A DNA stretch of 39,725 nucleotides from Nocardia amamiensis NBRC 102102 (GCF_001612745.1 NZ_BDBA01000120.1:1-39725); one strand, 5' to 3'; shown: positions 22,980-31,090, counted from the first letter of the stretch. Notes: generated from the letters alone by a model not told the origin. Made by a program: numbers and translations.

Positions 22980-24062
22980 TCAGCCGCGTGCGGCAGTGGT
23001 GGGTCGGCGGATCAACTCGGCGGCGCGGATGGCGATGGCGCTGCCGAGGTCGGTGGTGGTGGCGGTTCCGCCGAGGTCCGGGGTGCGGACCTCACCCGAG
23101 GCGAGCACGTCGCAGACCGCTCGGTCGATCGCGGCGGCCGCGGCCGACTCGCCGAGATGATCGAGCAGCATCGCGCCCGCGAGAATCTGGGCGACCGGGT
23201 TCGCTATGCCCTGACCCGCGATGTCGGGGGCGCTGCCGTGTACGGCCTCGAACATCGACGGGGCGGTGCGCTCGGGGTTGATATTTCCCGAGGGCGCGAG
23301 GCCGAGCCCGCCGGTGACGGCGGCGGCGAGGTCGGAGAGGATGTCGCCGAACAGATTCGAGCCGACGATCACGTCGAGCCGGTCCGGGTGCAGCACCAGT
23401 TCGGCGGCCAGCGCGTCGACGTGCATCTGGCGGGTCGTCACCTGCGGGTACTCCACAGCGATGCGCTCGAACACGCTGTCCCAGTAGGGCATCGAGTGGA
23501 TGAGCCCGTTCGATTTCGTGGCCGAGCACAGGCGCCCGCCGCGTTCGGCGGCTCGTTCGAAGGCGTAGCGAATGATCCGTTCGCAACCGACACGGGTGAA
23601 CACCGACTCCTGCAGCACGAATTCGTCGGACCGGCCGGGATTGTGCATGCCACCGATCTCGGAGTACTCACCCTCCGAATTCTCTCGCACGATCAGAATG
23701 TCCAGGTCGTCAGCGGTCCGGCCGCGCAGCGCCGACTGCGTGCCCGGCAGCAGGCGCACCGGCCGGAGATTGACGTACTGACCGAAGGCCCGGCGCAGCG
23801 GGATGAGCAGACCCCACAGCGAAATATGATCGGGCACACCGGGAAAGCCGACCGCGCCGAGCAGGATCGCGTCGAATCGGGCGAGCCGGTCCGGGCCGTC
23901 GGCGGGCATCATCGCGCCGGTGCGCAGGTATTGCTCGCAGGACCAGTCGAATTCGGTCCATTCGATACCCGGCAGCACCGCGTCGAGCACTCGTACCGCC
24001 TCCGCGGTCACGTCGACGCCGATGCCATCGCCTGGGATGGTCGCGATCCGATATCCGCTCAC
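22980..24062 (-). CDS. Tartrate dehydrogenase / D-malate dehydrogenase (beta-decarboxylating, isopropylmalate dehydrogenase family)
   Basis: The 360-residue enzyme belongs to the NAD-dependent beta-decarboxylating dehydrogenases (GDGIG near the N-terminus, metal/nucleotide region SNLFGDILSDLAAAVTGGLGLAPSGNI, and FEAVHGSAPDIAGQGIANPVAQILAGAMLL). The active-site segment LWGLLIPLRRAFGQYVNLRPVRLLPG is that of tartrate/D-malate dehydrogenases (TtuC/DmlA) rather than LeuB or Icd. The product would be pyruvate or oxaloglycolate-derived. GTG 24062 has GAGGA 7 nt upstream. It is 128 bp downstream of the semialdehyde dehydrogenase on the same strand and could take a hydroxy-dicarboxylate made by the nearby isomerases; that link is inference. 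Confidence 0.9.
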   Translation of the reverse strand: MSGYRIATIPGDGIGVDVTAEAVRVLDAVLPGIEWTEFDWSCEQYLRTGAMMPADGPDRLARFDAILLGAVGFPGVPDHISLWGLLIPLRRAFGQYVNLRPVRLLPGTQSALRGRTADDLDILIVRENSEGEYSEIGGMHNPGRSDEFVLQESVFTRVGCERIIRYAFERAAERGGRLCSATKSNGLIHSMPYWDSVFERIAVEYPQVTTRQMHVDALAAELVLHPDRLDVIVGSNLFGDILSDLAAAVTGGLGLAPSGNINPERTAPSMFEAVHGSAPDIAGQGIANPVAQILAGAMLLDHLGESAAAAAIDRAVCDVLASGEVRTPDLGGTATTTDLGSAIAIRAAELIRRPTTAARG

Positions 24063-24189
24063 CCGTGATTCCTCTTTCTTTGCTTCCCCGCACTTGACAT
24101 CCGGCGTCCTCGAATCCCGGTCGAGCTGTGGTTCCGGAGTATCCATGGTCATCGACGTGAGCGCCCGCGACACAGCTCGGCACGCCGAC

Positions 24190-25662
24190 TCACAACTTCA
24201 CGCCGATGTACTTGGTCTCCAGGAACTCATCGATTCCGGTCTGCCCGCCCTCGCGGCCGAGCCCGGATTCTTTGACGCCGCCGAACGGCGCGGCCGGATT
24301 CGACACCACGCCCTGGTTGAGTCCCACCATGCCGGTCTCCAGCGCCTCACATACCCGCAGCCCGCGCCGCAGGTTCTCGGTGAACACATAGCTCACCAGC
24401 CCGTACGGCGTGTCGTTGGCCCGGCCGACGGCTTCTTCCTCGGTGTCGAACACGCCGATCGCGGCGACCGGGCCGAAAATCTCGGTCCGGCACAGTTCGG
24501 CGTCGTCGGGGACGTCGACCAGCACGGTCGCGGGGTAGAAGGTGCCAGGACCGTCCAGCGCCGTCCCGCCGATGAGCACCGTTGCGCCGCGAGCACGGGC
24601 GTCGTCGACCAAGCGCTGCACCTTTGCCACGGCGTCGGCATCGATCAGCGGGCCGACCACCACGTTCGGCTCGGTCCCGCGACCCATCGGCAGCGCCGTC
24701 ATCCGATCGGCGAGCCTGCGTGCGAAGACGTCCGCGACGCCGCGCTGGACCAGAATGCGGTTGGCGGCGGTGCAGGCCTGGCCGATATTGCGCATCTTCG
24801 CCGCGAGCGCCCCCTCGACCGCCTCGTCCAGATCGGCGTCGTCGAATACCAGCAGCGGGGCGTTGCCGCCGAGTTCCATCGAGGTGCGCATCACCGTCTG
24901 AGCGCACTGCGCGAGCAGCTGTTTGCCGACCGCGGTCGACCCCGTGAAGGACAGCTTGCGGGAGCGCTCGTCGCGAATCAGCGGCGTCATCACCGCGGCG
25001 GGGTCGGCGGTGGTGATCACGTTGACCACCCCGGCGGGCAGCCCGGCCGCGGCCATGATCTCGGTCAGCGCCAGCATCGAAAGCGGTGTCTGCTCAGCGG
25101 GTTTCACCACGCAGGTGCAGCCGGCGGCGAGGGCCGGAGCGATCTTGCGCGCACCCATGGCCATCGGGAAGTTCCACGGCGTGATGAGCAGGCTGGGGCC
25201 GACCGGCTGCCTGGTCACCAGGAAGCGGGACCCGCCGGTCGGCGCGGACATGTACCCACCGTCCACGCGCACGGCCTCCTCGGCGAACCAACGGAAGAAC
25301 TCCGCGGCATAAGCGATCTCGCCGCGCGCCTCGGCCAGCGGTTTGCCCATCTCCAGCGTCGCGATCAGCCCGAGCCGCTCGGTGTCGGCGAGCAACGCGC
25401 GGTGGACGCGCATGAGCAGGTCGCTGCGTTCTCGTGGTGCGGTACGCGCCCACTCCGGTTGCGCCGCGGATGCCGAATCCAACGCCGCGAGGCCGTCGGC
25501 GGGGTTCGCGTCGGCGACCGAGCAGAGCAGTTCGCCGGTCGCGGGATCGAGGACTGGTAGCGATCCGGCGGTCTCACGCCACTCGCCGTCGATGAACAGG
25601 CCGCGCGGCACCGTGTCGATCGCGGCTCGTTCGGCTGTGCTGAAGGGGCTTTCGGTGAGCAT
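24190..25662 (-). CDS. gabD: NAD(P)-dependent succinate-semialdehyde dehydrogenase family
   Basis: The 490-residue aldehyde dehydrogenase has the catalytic N164 (TPWNFP), general base E263 (MELGGNAP) and nucleophile C297 (NIGQACTAA). VVKPAEQTPLS gives the cofactor-ribose Lys/Glu contacts. The sequence is GabD/SSADH-like throughout. It diverges from a GABA-type aminotransferase across a 134-bp region containing a 30-bp operator. Together the pair converts an omega-amino acid to a semialdehyde and then to a dicarboxylate such as succinate. The exact chain length of the substrate is not visible. Confidence 0.93.
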   Translation of the reverse strand: MLTESPFSTAERAAIDTVPRGLFIDGEWRETAGSLPVLDPATGELLCSVADANPADGLAALDSASAAQPEWARTAPRERSDLLMRVHRALLADTERLGLIATLEMGKPLAEARGEIAYAAEFFRWFAEEAVRVDGGYMSAPTGGSRFLVTRQPVGPSLLITPWNFPMAMGARKIAPALAAGCTCVVKPAEQTPLSMLALTEIMAAAGLPAGVVNVITTADPAAVMTPLIRDERSRKLSFTGSTAVGKQLLAQCAQTVMRTSMELGGNAPLLVFDDADLDEAVEGALAAKMRNIGQACTAANRILVQRGVADVFARRLADRMTALPMGRGTEPNVVVGPLIDADAVAKVQRLVDDARARGATVLIGGTALDGPGTFYPATVLVDVPDDAELCRTEIFGPVAAIGVFDTEEEAVGRANDTPYGLVSYVFTENLRRGLRVCEALETGMVGLNQGVVSNPAAPFGGVKESGLGREGGQTGIDEFLETKYIGVKL

Positions 25663-25719
25663 CGTCGGTGGCTCCTCTCGACCACGCAGCGTTCGGCCAT
25701 TGCTGCGACCCGTGCGGCC

Positions 25720-25749
25720 ATGTTATGCATATTGTCGACAATCCGACAA
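25720..25749 (-). promoter_or_regulatory. Candidate gabD promoter overlapping the operator
   Basis: On the minus strand TTGTCG (25744-25749) and TAACAT (25720-25725) are separated by 18 nt. The spacer contains most of the GntR-type operator, so a bound repressor would block the polymerase. Confidence 0.5.
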
Positions 25750-25755
25750 TATGCA
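25726..25755. promoter_or_regulatory. 30-bp GntR-type operator between gabD and gabT
   Basis: TGCATATTGTCG and CGACAATATGCA form a perfect 12-bp inverted repeat with a 6-nt spacer (ACAATC). Nested in it is the self-complementary ATTGTCGACAAT (25731-25742). The 16-base core ATTGTCGACAATCCGA (25731-25746) recurs with one change (A for G) at 30276-30291 in the other divergent promoter of this block. The TTGTC-ACAA form is typical of GntR/FCD sites; the FCD regulator at 31809 is the natural binder. Confidence 0.8.
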
Positions 25756-25796
25756 CTCACGCCACTCATCCCACCCGCTCCGGGAGGCGAATCACC

Positions 25797-27038
25797 ATGA
25801 CCGAGCTATCGCCCGTCCTGAAACAGGCCACTCCGGTGACCGTCGACCACGGGTCGGGGTGCTATCTCTACGGCACCGACGGACGCCGCTACCTGGACTT
25901 CACCGCAGGCATCGGCGTGACCAGCACCGGCCACTGCCACCCGCACGTGGTCGCGGCGGCGCAGGCGCAGGTCGCCTCGCTGATCCACGGCCAGTACACG
26001 ACTGTCCTGCACCGGCCGCTGCTGGAACTCACCGATCGCCTCGGCGCGGTGCTGCCGGCGGGCTTGGACGCGCTGTTCTTCGCCAATTCCGGTAGCGAGG
26101 CGGTCGAGGCGGCGCTGCGGCTGGTGCGCCAGGCGACCGGGCGGCCGAACGTCATCGTCTTCCACGGGGGTTTCCACGGCCGCACCGTCGCCGCCGCCAC
26201 GATGACGACGTCCGGCACCCGGTTCTCCGCCGGATTCAGCCCGCTCATGCCGGGCGTGCACGTCGCACCCTTCCCCACCGCGTTCCGCTACGGCTGGAGC
26301 GAGCAGGAGGCCACCGCCTTCGCGCTGCGCGAACTCGACTACCTGTTCACCACACTCACCTCCCCCGCCGATACCGCCGCGTTCCTGGTGGAGCCCGTGC
26401 TCGGCGAGGGCGGTTACATCCCCGGCAACACCGAGTTCTTCCGCGGACTGCGCGAACGCGCGGACCGGCACGGCATCCTGCTGGTGTTCGACGAGATCCA
26501 GACCGGCTTCGGGCGCACCGGAAAGTTCTTCGGCCATCAGCACTTCGGTGTGCGGCCGGACGTCATCACCATCGCGAAAGGGCTGGCCAGCGGGTTCCCG
26601 CTGTCGGGTATCGCAGCGCCGCGCGAGCTGATGGCGCGGGCATGGCCGGGCTCGCAGGGCGGCACATACGGCGGCAACGCGGTGGCGTGTGCCGCGGCGA
26701 TCGCCACGCTGGACGTCATCGAATCCGAAGGGCTGGTGGAGAATGCGGCGGTCCGAGGCGAGCAGCTGCTGCGCGGTCTGCGCGACTGCGCCACCAAGGC
26801 GATCGGCGACGTGCGCGGTCTCGGACTGATGGCGGGCGCCGAATTCACCACGGCCACCGGCGAACCCGATCCCGTCACCGCTGCCGCCGCGCAGCGCGCC
26901 GCGATAGCCAAGGGACTGCTGCTGCTGACCTGTGGCGCGCAGATGAACGTGGTGCGGATGATTCCGCCGTTGATCGTGACCGATGCTCAGATCGAGGACG
27001 CGCTCGCCATCTGGTCGGAGGTCCTCGCCGAGCTGTAG
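25797..27038 (+). CDS. gabT: Class III aminotransferase, 4-aminobutyrate aminotransferase type
   Basis: The 413-residue enzyme is a fold-type I, class III omega-aminotransferase: ANSGSEAVEAALRL for phosphate binding, H-rich FHGGFHGRTVAA for ring stacking, D232/Q235 in LVFDEIQTGFGRTG, and Schiff-base lysine K261 (ITIAKGLASGFPLSG). GGGAGG precedes ATG 25797 at 9 nt. The natural amino donor may be GABA, beta-alanine or another omega-amino acid. It diverges from gabD and is followed by a hairpin and the DUF3830 gene. Confidence 0.93.
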   Translation: MTELSPVLKQATPVTVDHGSGCYLYGTDGRRYLDFTAGIGVTSTGHCHPHVVAAAQAQVASLIHGQYTTVLHRPLLELTDRLGAVLPAGLDALFFANSGSEAVEAALRLVRQATGRPNVIVFHGGFHGRTVAAATMTTSGTRFSAGFSPLMPGVHVAPFPTAFRYGWSEQEATAFALRELDYLFTTLTSPADTAAFLVEPVLGEGGYIPGNTEFFRGLRERADRHGILLVFDEIQTGFGRTGKFFGHQHFGVRPDVITIAKGLASGFPLSGIAAPRELMARAWPGSQGGTYGGNAVACAAAIATLDVIESEGLVENAAVRGEQLLRGLRDCATKAIGDVRGLGLMAGAEFTTATGEPDPVTAAAAQRAAIAKGLLLLTCGAQMNVVRMIPPLIVTDAQIEDALAIWSEVLAEL

Positions 27039-27125
27039 CCCGGCGACGCGCCGCGCCTCTGCGGCGATCCGGTAGGTGTCCGCACCGCCTATGCCTGCCC
27101 GGCAAGTCCGCCGTTGTACCGACCC

Positions 27126-27144
27126 GTGCCCGCCCGGCGGGCAC
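27126..27144 (+). terminator. Hairpin between gabT and the DUF3830 gene
   Basis: GTGCCCGC and GCGGGCAC pair perfectly over 8 bp around a 3-nt loop, 21 nt before the DUF3830 start codon. It could be a partial terminator that sets the ratio of the two genes, or an mRNA-stabilising element. Confidence 0.45.
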
Positions 27145-27165
27145 AAACCAGGAAGCAGGACCGCA

Positions 27166-27660
27166 ATGGCCCGCTACATCGCCATCACCCTCACCAAGGC
27201 CGCGGTGACCTGCCGCGCCCGATTGCTCGACGAAGCGGCGCCGCGCACGTGCGCGGCGGTGTGGAATGCGCTGCCGCAGGAAGGCGACGCGTTCCACGCC
27301 AAGTACGCCCGCAACGAGGTGTACACCTTGCTCCCGCGGATCGGCGCGGCCCCGCGTCGGGAGAACCCCACCGTCACACCGATCCCCGGCGACGTGTGCC
27401 TGTTCGATTTCGAACCGTGGGAGATCGGCAATCCGGCCTACGGCTACGAACCCGGCTCCGCGGCCGAGCACGAGCGTGGCGCGACCGACCTCGCGCTGTT
27501 CTACGGCCGCAACAATTTGCTGATCAACGGCGATCTCGGCTGGGTGCCCGGCAACGTCTTCGCCACGATCGAGGAAGGCCTGGCCGAGATGGCCGCGGCG
27601 TGTAACACCTTGTGGCTGCACGGCGTCCAGGGCGAAACACTCGCCTTTGCCCGCGCCTGA
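27166..27660 (+). CDS. DUF3830 family protein (cyclophilin-like fold)
   Basis: The 164-residue protein matches DUF3830 by features: an N-terminal strand (RYIAITLTKAAVTCRARLLDEAAPRTCAAVWNALP), a short GDVCLFDFEPWEIGNPAYGYEP segment, an FYGRNNLLINGDLGWVPGNVFATI core and a helical end. This family is recalled as having a cyclophilin/CsaA-like barrel and as lying in operons with amidases and Asp/Glu-racemase-fold enzymes, which is also the case here. ATG 27166 follows AGGACCGCA. There is no proven activity for the family; a substrate-binding or hydrolytic role in the same pathway is inferred. Confidence 0.82.
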   Translation: MARYIAITLTKAAVTCRARLLDEAAPRTCAAVWNALPQEGDAFHAKYARNEVYTLLPRIGAAPRRENPTVTPIPGDVCLFDFEPWEIGNPAYGYEPGSAAEHERGATDLALFYGRNNLLINGDLGWVPGNVFATIEEGLAEMAAACNTLWLHGVQGETLAFARA

Positions 27661-27665
27661 TGGGA

Positions 27666-27706
27666 GCTACCGGGTCAGTCTGTAGGGCAGACTCGGTGCC
27701 GGTAGC
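27666..27706 (+). terminator. Terminator hairpin after the DUF3830 gene
   Basis: An outer stem GCTACCGG/CCGGTAGC (8 bp) encloses an inner stem AGTCTG/CAGACT (6 bp) with a 5-nt loop. It begins 6 nt after the stop codon. There is no U-tract, but the length and position make a terminator likely. Confidence 0.6.
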
Positions 27707-27776
27707 CCCGGTCGGTGAGCACTCCCGAACTGTCGAGTTCCGGTGTCAGACCGTGCCCCTGACACGACGAGCCAGC

Positions 27777-27799
27777 GCCCCCGGCGCACTCACGGGGGC
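27777..27799. repeat. Hairpin, upstream copy of a tandem pair
   Basis: GCCCCCG and CGGGGGC pair over 7 bp around a 9-nt loop. The loop side GGCGCACTCA is nearly the same as that of the hairpin at 27832-27865, so this looks like a duplicated, slightly diverged terminator. Confidence 0.5.
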
Positions 27800-27831
27800 C
27801 GCGCTGCTCGGGCGGAGACATCCGGATGACC

Positions 27832-27865
27832 ACAGTGCCCCCGGCGCACGCACCGGGGGCACTGT
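27832..27865 (-). terminator. Strong hairpin terminator of the amidase operon
   Basis: ACAGTGCCCCCGG and CCGGGGGCACTGT form a perfect 13-bp stem with an 8-nt loop, ending 5 bp beyond the amidase stop codon. It could also stop transcription arriving from the gabT side. There is no U-tract on the minus side. Confidence 0.7.
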
Positions 27866-27869
27866 TCGT

Positions 27870-29270
27870 TCAGGAGGCCAGCACGAATTCGGCGAAGCGG
27901 GCCACCGCCAGCACCAGGTCGTCGGAGTGACGCGGACCGACGATCTGCAGCCCGACCGGAAGACCCGCGGGTGTGCTGCCTACCGGGATGCTGATCGCGG
28001 GCTGCTGGGTGAGATTGAACGGATACGTGAACGGCGTCCACTGCGGCCAGCTGTGCAGCCCACTGCCGGGCGGCACGTCGTGGCCCGCCGCGAACGCGGG
28101 AATCGGCACGGTCGGAGTGATCAGGACGTCGTAGTCGGTATGGAACGCGCCCATGGTGATGCCGAGCTGCGCCGCGACGTTGCGGGCGGCGAGATAGTCG
28201 ACAGCGCTGACGGTTTCGCCGCGCTCCCACACCACGCGCAGTCCCGGGTCGACCCGCTCGCGGGTCCCCTCCGGGAAGCCGGACAGCATCGTGGCAGCGC
28301 CCGCCGCCCAGAGCAGTTCGAAGGCCTCGCGCGGATCGCCGAAACCGGGATCCGCCGCACTGACGATCAGTTCGGCCTCGGCGAGGCGGGTCACCGCCGC
28401 GTCGACGACCGCGGCTACGTCGGCGTCCACCTCGGCGTAGCCCAGCGTCGGCGAGTACGCCACGCGCAATCCGCGCACATCACGCTGCATTTCGGCGCGG
28501 AACGTGGTGAGCGTGGGAGCAAGCGCGGTCGGGTCGCGCGGATCAGGGAGCGACAGGATGTCCATCAGCAGCGCCGCGTCCTCGACGGTGCGGGTCATCG
28601 GGCCCGCGTGCGCCAGCGGACCGAAGGGGCTGGCCGGGTACAGCGGAATCCGGCCATAGGTGGGCTTGAACCCGACGATGCCGCAGAAGGCCGCCGGAAT
28701 GCGCACGCTGCCACCGCCATCGGTGCCGACCGAGACCGGCCCCATGCCCGCCGCGACAGCCGCGGCGCTGCCGCCGGAGGACCCGCCCGCCGTGGTGGAC
28801 GGGTCGGCCGGGTTGCGGGTGATGCCGGTCAACGGGCTGTCGGTGACCGCCTTCCACGCGATCTCCGGGGTGGTGGTCTTACCCAGGAGGACCATGCCGT
28901 CCTCGCGCAGCCGCGCCGCCACCGGGCTGTCCACCGGCCACGGCCCCGCCGGGTCGATCGAGGTGGATCCGCGCCGGGTGGGCCAGCCCTCGGTCAGGAA
29001 GACGTCCTTGATCGAGATCGGCACACCGTCCAGCAGTCCGCGGGCGTGGCCGGACTGCCAGCGCGCCTCGGAATCCTTCGCCTGCACCAGGGCACGATCG
29101 GGATCGACGAGGCAGAATGCGCCCAGCGCGCCGTCGCGATCGGTGATCGCCCGCAGGATCGCCTCGGTGGCCTCTACCGGCGACAACGCGCCCGCCGCGT
29201 AGGCGGAGACCAGCTCGACCGCCGTCATCGCGGTGGGATCGGTGGGAGAGTTCATGTCGGGGTAGCTCAT
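27870..29270 (-). CDS. Amidase-signature-family amidase
   Basis: The 466-residue hydrolase has the complete Ser-cisSer-Lys triad: K88 (PISIKDVF), cis-S164 in the GGSSGGSAAA loop, and nucleophile S188 (GTDGGGSVRIPA), with the normal 24-residue spacing between the serines. ATG 29270 follows AAGGAG at 7 nt. It is 12 bp downstream of the D-2-hydroxyacid dehydrogenase, so the two are one leftward operon ending at the hairpin 27832-27865. It should release ammonia or an amine from an amide; the acyl part is unknown but a dicarboxylate monoamide would fit the neighbours. Confidence 0.92.
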   Translation of the reverse strand: MSYPDMNSPTDPTAMTAVELVSAYAAGALSPVEATEAILRAITDRDGALGAFCLVDPDRALVQAKDSEARWQSGHARGLLDGVPISIKDVFLTEGWPTRRGSTSIDPAGPWPVDSPVAARLREDGMVLLGKTTTPEIAWKAVTDSPLTGITRNPADPSTTAGGSSGGSAAAVAAGMGPVSVGTDGGGSVRIPAAFCGIVGFKPTYGRIPLYPASPFGPLAHAGPMTRTVEDAALLMDILSLPDPRDPTALAPTLTTFRAEMQRDVRGLRVAYSPTLGYAEVDADVAAVVDAAVTRLAEAELIVSAADPGFGDPREAFELLWAAGAATMLSGFPEGTRERVDPGLRVVWERGETVSAVDYLAARNVAAQLGITMGAFHTDYDVLITPTVPIPAFAAGHDVPPGSGLHSWPQWTPFTYPFNLTQQPAISIPVGSTPAGLPVGLQIVGPRHSDDLVLAVARFAEFVLAS

Positions 29271-29282
29271 GGATGGGCTCCT

Positions 29283-30248
29283 TCAGCCGGGCACGTACCC
29301 CAGCCTTTTGTCGACCACGTTGTCCAGCGGGCGTCCGGTGATCCATTTGTCGAAGTTCTCGGCGAACGTGTTGACGATCTCGGTACGCCATCCGACGACG
29401 TCACCGGAGTTGTGCGGGGTGATCCGGACATTCGGCAGTTCCCACAAGGGGTGATCGGCCGGGAGCGGCTCGGGGTTCACCACATCGAGCGCCGCTGCGG
29501 CGATCGATCCGGTGCGCAACGCGGCGACGAGATCGTCGGTCACAACGAGTTCCCCGCGGCCCACGTTCACAAACCTGGCGTGCGGCCGCATCGCGGCGAA
29601 AGCGCTGGCGTCGAACATATTCCTGGTCTGCTCGGTCAGCGGGGCGATCGCAATGACGTAGTCGGCCCGGCTCAGTTCGGCGTGCAGATCGGTGGCGACG
29701 ACGTCGAAATCCGGGTCCGCGGCACGCTCCCGCCTGCCCACCGCCCGTACCGTCATCCCCACCGCGCGCAGTATGCGGGCGATGTGGCGTCCGATCGAGC
29801 CGGTGCCAACGATCAGCGCGCTCGCACCCGCGACGCGTTCGGACTCCCGATGCCGCCACTCGTGCCGCTGCTGCAACAGCAGCGAGCCGGACAAGTCCTT
29901 GGCGAAGCCGAGAATCTGCCCGAGTACGTATTCGGCGATCGCCGAGTCGAAGACGCCGCGGGTATTGGTCACTATCACCTCACTCGCCTGCAATTCGGGA
30001 AACATCGCCGGGTCGACGCCGGTCGACCCCATGTGCAGCCAGCGCAGGCGGTCTGCGGCATGCCACGCACCGGGCAGCGCGCGCGTGCGAAAGTCATAGA
30101 CGAACAACACTTCTGCCCCGCGCAGGGCGCCTGCGAGGCCGGAGGCCTCCGTGTACCGGACCGTGGCGCGGTCTGCGACCCGGGCCATGCCGTCGATGTC
30201 GGGCACACTGTCACTGTGCAGGACGGTGACAATGGGGCCCTGATCCAC
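29283..30248 (-). CDS. D-isomer-specific 2-hydroxyacid dehydrogenase, leaderless start
   Basis: The 321-residue enzyme reduces a 2-oxoacid to a D-2-hydroxyacid, or the reverse, with NAD(P)H. The Rossmann loop is VGTGSIGRH (147-155); after strand 2 comes GRRER, which favours NADP. The catalytic residues R231 (NVGRGELV), E260 (NPEPLP) and H279 (ITPHNSG) are all present. The GTG at 30248 has no Shine-Dalgarno site; instead a TTGACA-17-TAGTGT promoter ends 6 nt before it, so translation is probably leaderless. It leads the operon with the amidase and diverges from the isomerase/GntR operon. Confidence 0.92.
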   Translation of the reverse strand: MDQGPIVTVLHSDSVPDIDGMARVADRATVRYTEASGLAGALRGAEVLFVYDFRTRALPGAWHAADRLRWLHMGSTGVDPAMFPELQASEVIVTNTRGVFDSAIAEYVLGQILGFAKDLSGSLLLQQRHEWRHRESERVAGASALIVGTGSIGRHIARILRAVGMTVRAVGRRERAADPDFDVVATDLHAELSRADYVIAIAPLTEQTRNMFDASAFAAMRPHARFVNVGRGELVVTDDLVAALRTGSIAAAALDVVNPEPLPADHPLWELPNVRITPHNSGDVVGWRTEIVNTFAENFDKWITGRPLDNVVDKRLGYVPG

Positions 30249-30249
30249 A

Positions 30250-30277
30250 TTGACACACTAAGATCACATCGTATGAT
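30250..30277 (+). promoter_or_regulatory. Rightward promoter of the isomerase/GntR operon
   Basis: TTGACA (30250-30255) and TATGAT (30272-30277) are separated by 16 nt, almost consensus. Transcription would start near 30284, inside the GntR-type operator. It overlaps the leftward promoter almost completely. Confidence 0.7.
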
Positions 30278-30283
30278 TGTCAA
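30255..30283 (-). promoter_or_regulatory. Leftward promoter of the hydroxyacid dehydrogenase/amidase operon
   Basis: On the minus strand TTGACA (30278-30283) and TAGTGT (30255-30260) are 17 nt apart. The -10 ends 6 nt before GTG 30248, giving a leaderless mRNA. The -35 hexamer lies inside the operator at 30275-30288. Confidence 0.7.
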
Positions 30284-30291
30284 CAATCCGA
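30275..30291. promoter_or_regulatory. GntR-type operator, second copy
   Basis: GATTGT-CA-ACAATC (30275-30288) is a 6+6 inverted repeat. The 16-base string ATTGTCAACAATCCGA (30276-30291) is the same as that in the gabD-gabT region except for A in place of G. It covers the leftward -35 and the rightward transcription start. Confidence 0.8.
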
Positions 30292-30334
30292 TCGTGTTCG
30301 GAGGTCGTCCCGGCTGAGCGCGAGAGGGGCCGCA

Positions 30335-31075
30335 GTGGATTTGAGCTTTCCCGACCTCGAGGGCCCCGTCGCGCAACGGGGCATCGGGATCATCGCTCCG
30401 TTCGACCTCGCACTGGAACGGGAGCTGTGGCGCTGGGCGCCCTTGGAGGTCAGCCTGCACCTGGCTCGCACACCCTATGAACCGGTGCCGGTGTCGCTGG
30501 AGATGGCCGAGCTGGTGTCCGATGCGGCCCATCTGACCGCGGCCACGCGCAACGTCTTGCACGTCGAGCCCGAGGTGGTGGCCTACTTGTGCACGTCGGG
30601 AAGCTTCATCAAGGGCCTGGCCTACGAGAAGTCGCTGCGCGAGACCATCTGCCTGGCCGGGGCCCAGGACGCGGTGACCACCTCGGGCGCGTTGCTGGAG
30701 GCGATCCGCCATCTGAAGCTCACCCGCATCTCGGTACTCACCCCATACGACGAGATCCTCACGCACCGGCTGCACGAATTCCTCGCCGAGGCCGGATGCG
30801 CGGTGGTGCGCTCCGATCACCTCGGGCTCGGTGGCGGCATCTGGAAGGTCAGCTACCGCACCATCGCCGAACGCATCGCCGGCGCCGACGATCCCGCCGC
30901 CCAGGCCGTCTTCGTCAGCTGTACCAACCTGCCGACCTACGACGTCATCGAGCCGCTCGAACAGGCGCTCGGCAAACCCGTGCTCACCGCCAACCAGCTC
31001 ACCATGTGGGCCTGCCTCGGCCGGATGAAGCTGCCGATGATGGGCCCGGGCAAGTGGCTACTCAACGTTTTCTGA
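30335..31075 (+). CDS. Maleate cis-trans isomerase / Asp-Glu racemase superfamily enzyme, two-cysteine form
   Basis: The 246-residue enzyme has both catalytic cysteines of the maleate-isomerase/racemase fold: C86 in YLCTSGSF and C196 in FVSCTNLPTYD. The shared substrate loop GKPVLTANQLTMWACL follows. Nocardia maleate isomerase and hydantoin or aspartate racemases use the same pair for proton or adduct chemistry. GTG 30335 has AGGGG 5 nt upstream. It is first in an operon with a paralogue (15 bp downstream) and the GntR regulator. Maleate isomerisation is the best guess, but a racemase or decarboxylase cannot be excluded. Confidence 0.88.
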   Translation: MDLSFPDLEGPVAQRGIGIIAPFDLALERELWRWAPLEVSLHLARTPYEPVPVSLEMAELVSDAAHLTAATRNVLHVEPEVVAYLCTSGSFIKGLAYEKSLRETICLAGAQDAVTTSGALLEAIRHLKLTRISVLTPYDEILTHRLHEFLAEAGCAVVRSDHLGLGGGIWKVSYRTIAERIAGADDPAAQAVFVSCTNLPTYDVIEPLEQALGKPVLTANQLTMWACLGRMKLPMMGPGKWLLNVF

Positions 31076-31090
31076 AGGAAAGAACATCGC

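Noticed and set aside
27612..30317. About 900-codon plus-strand frame across the amidase and dehydrogenase
   Set aside because: Same shadow composition; it would run through the strong terminator hairpin and both promoters.
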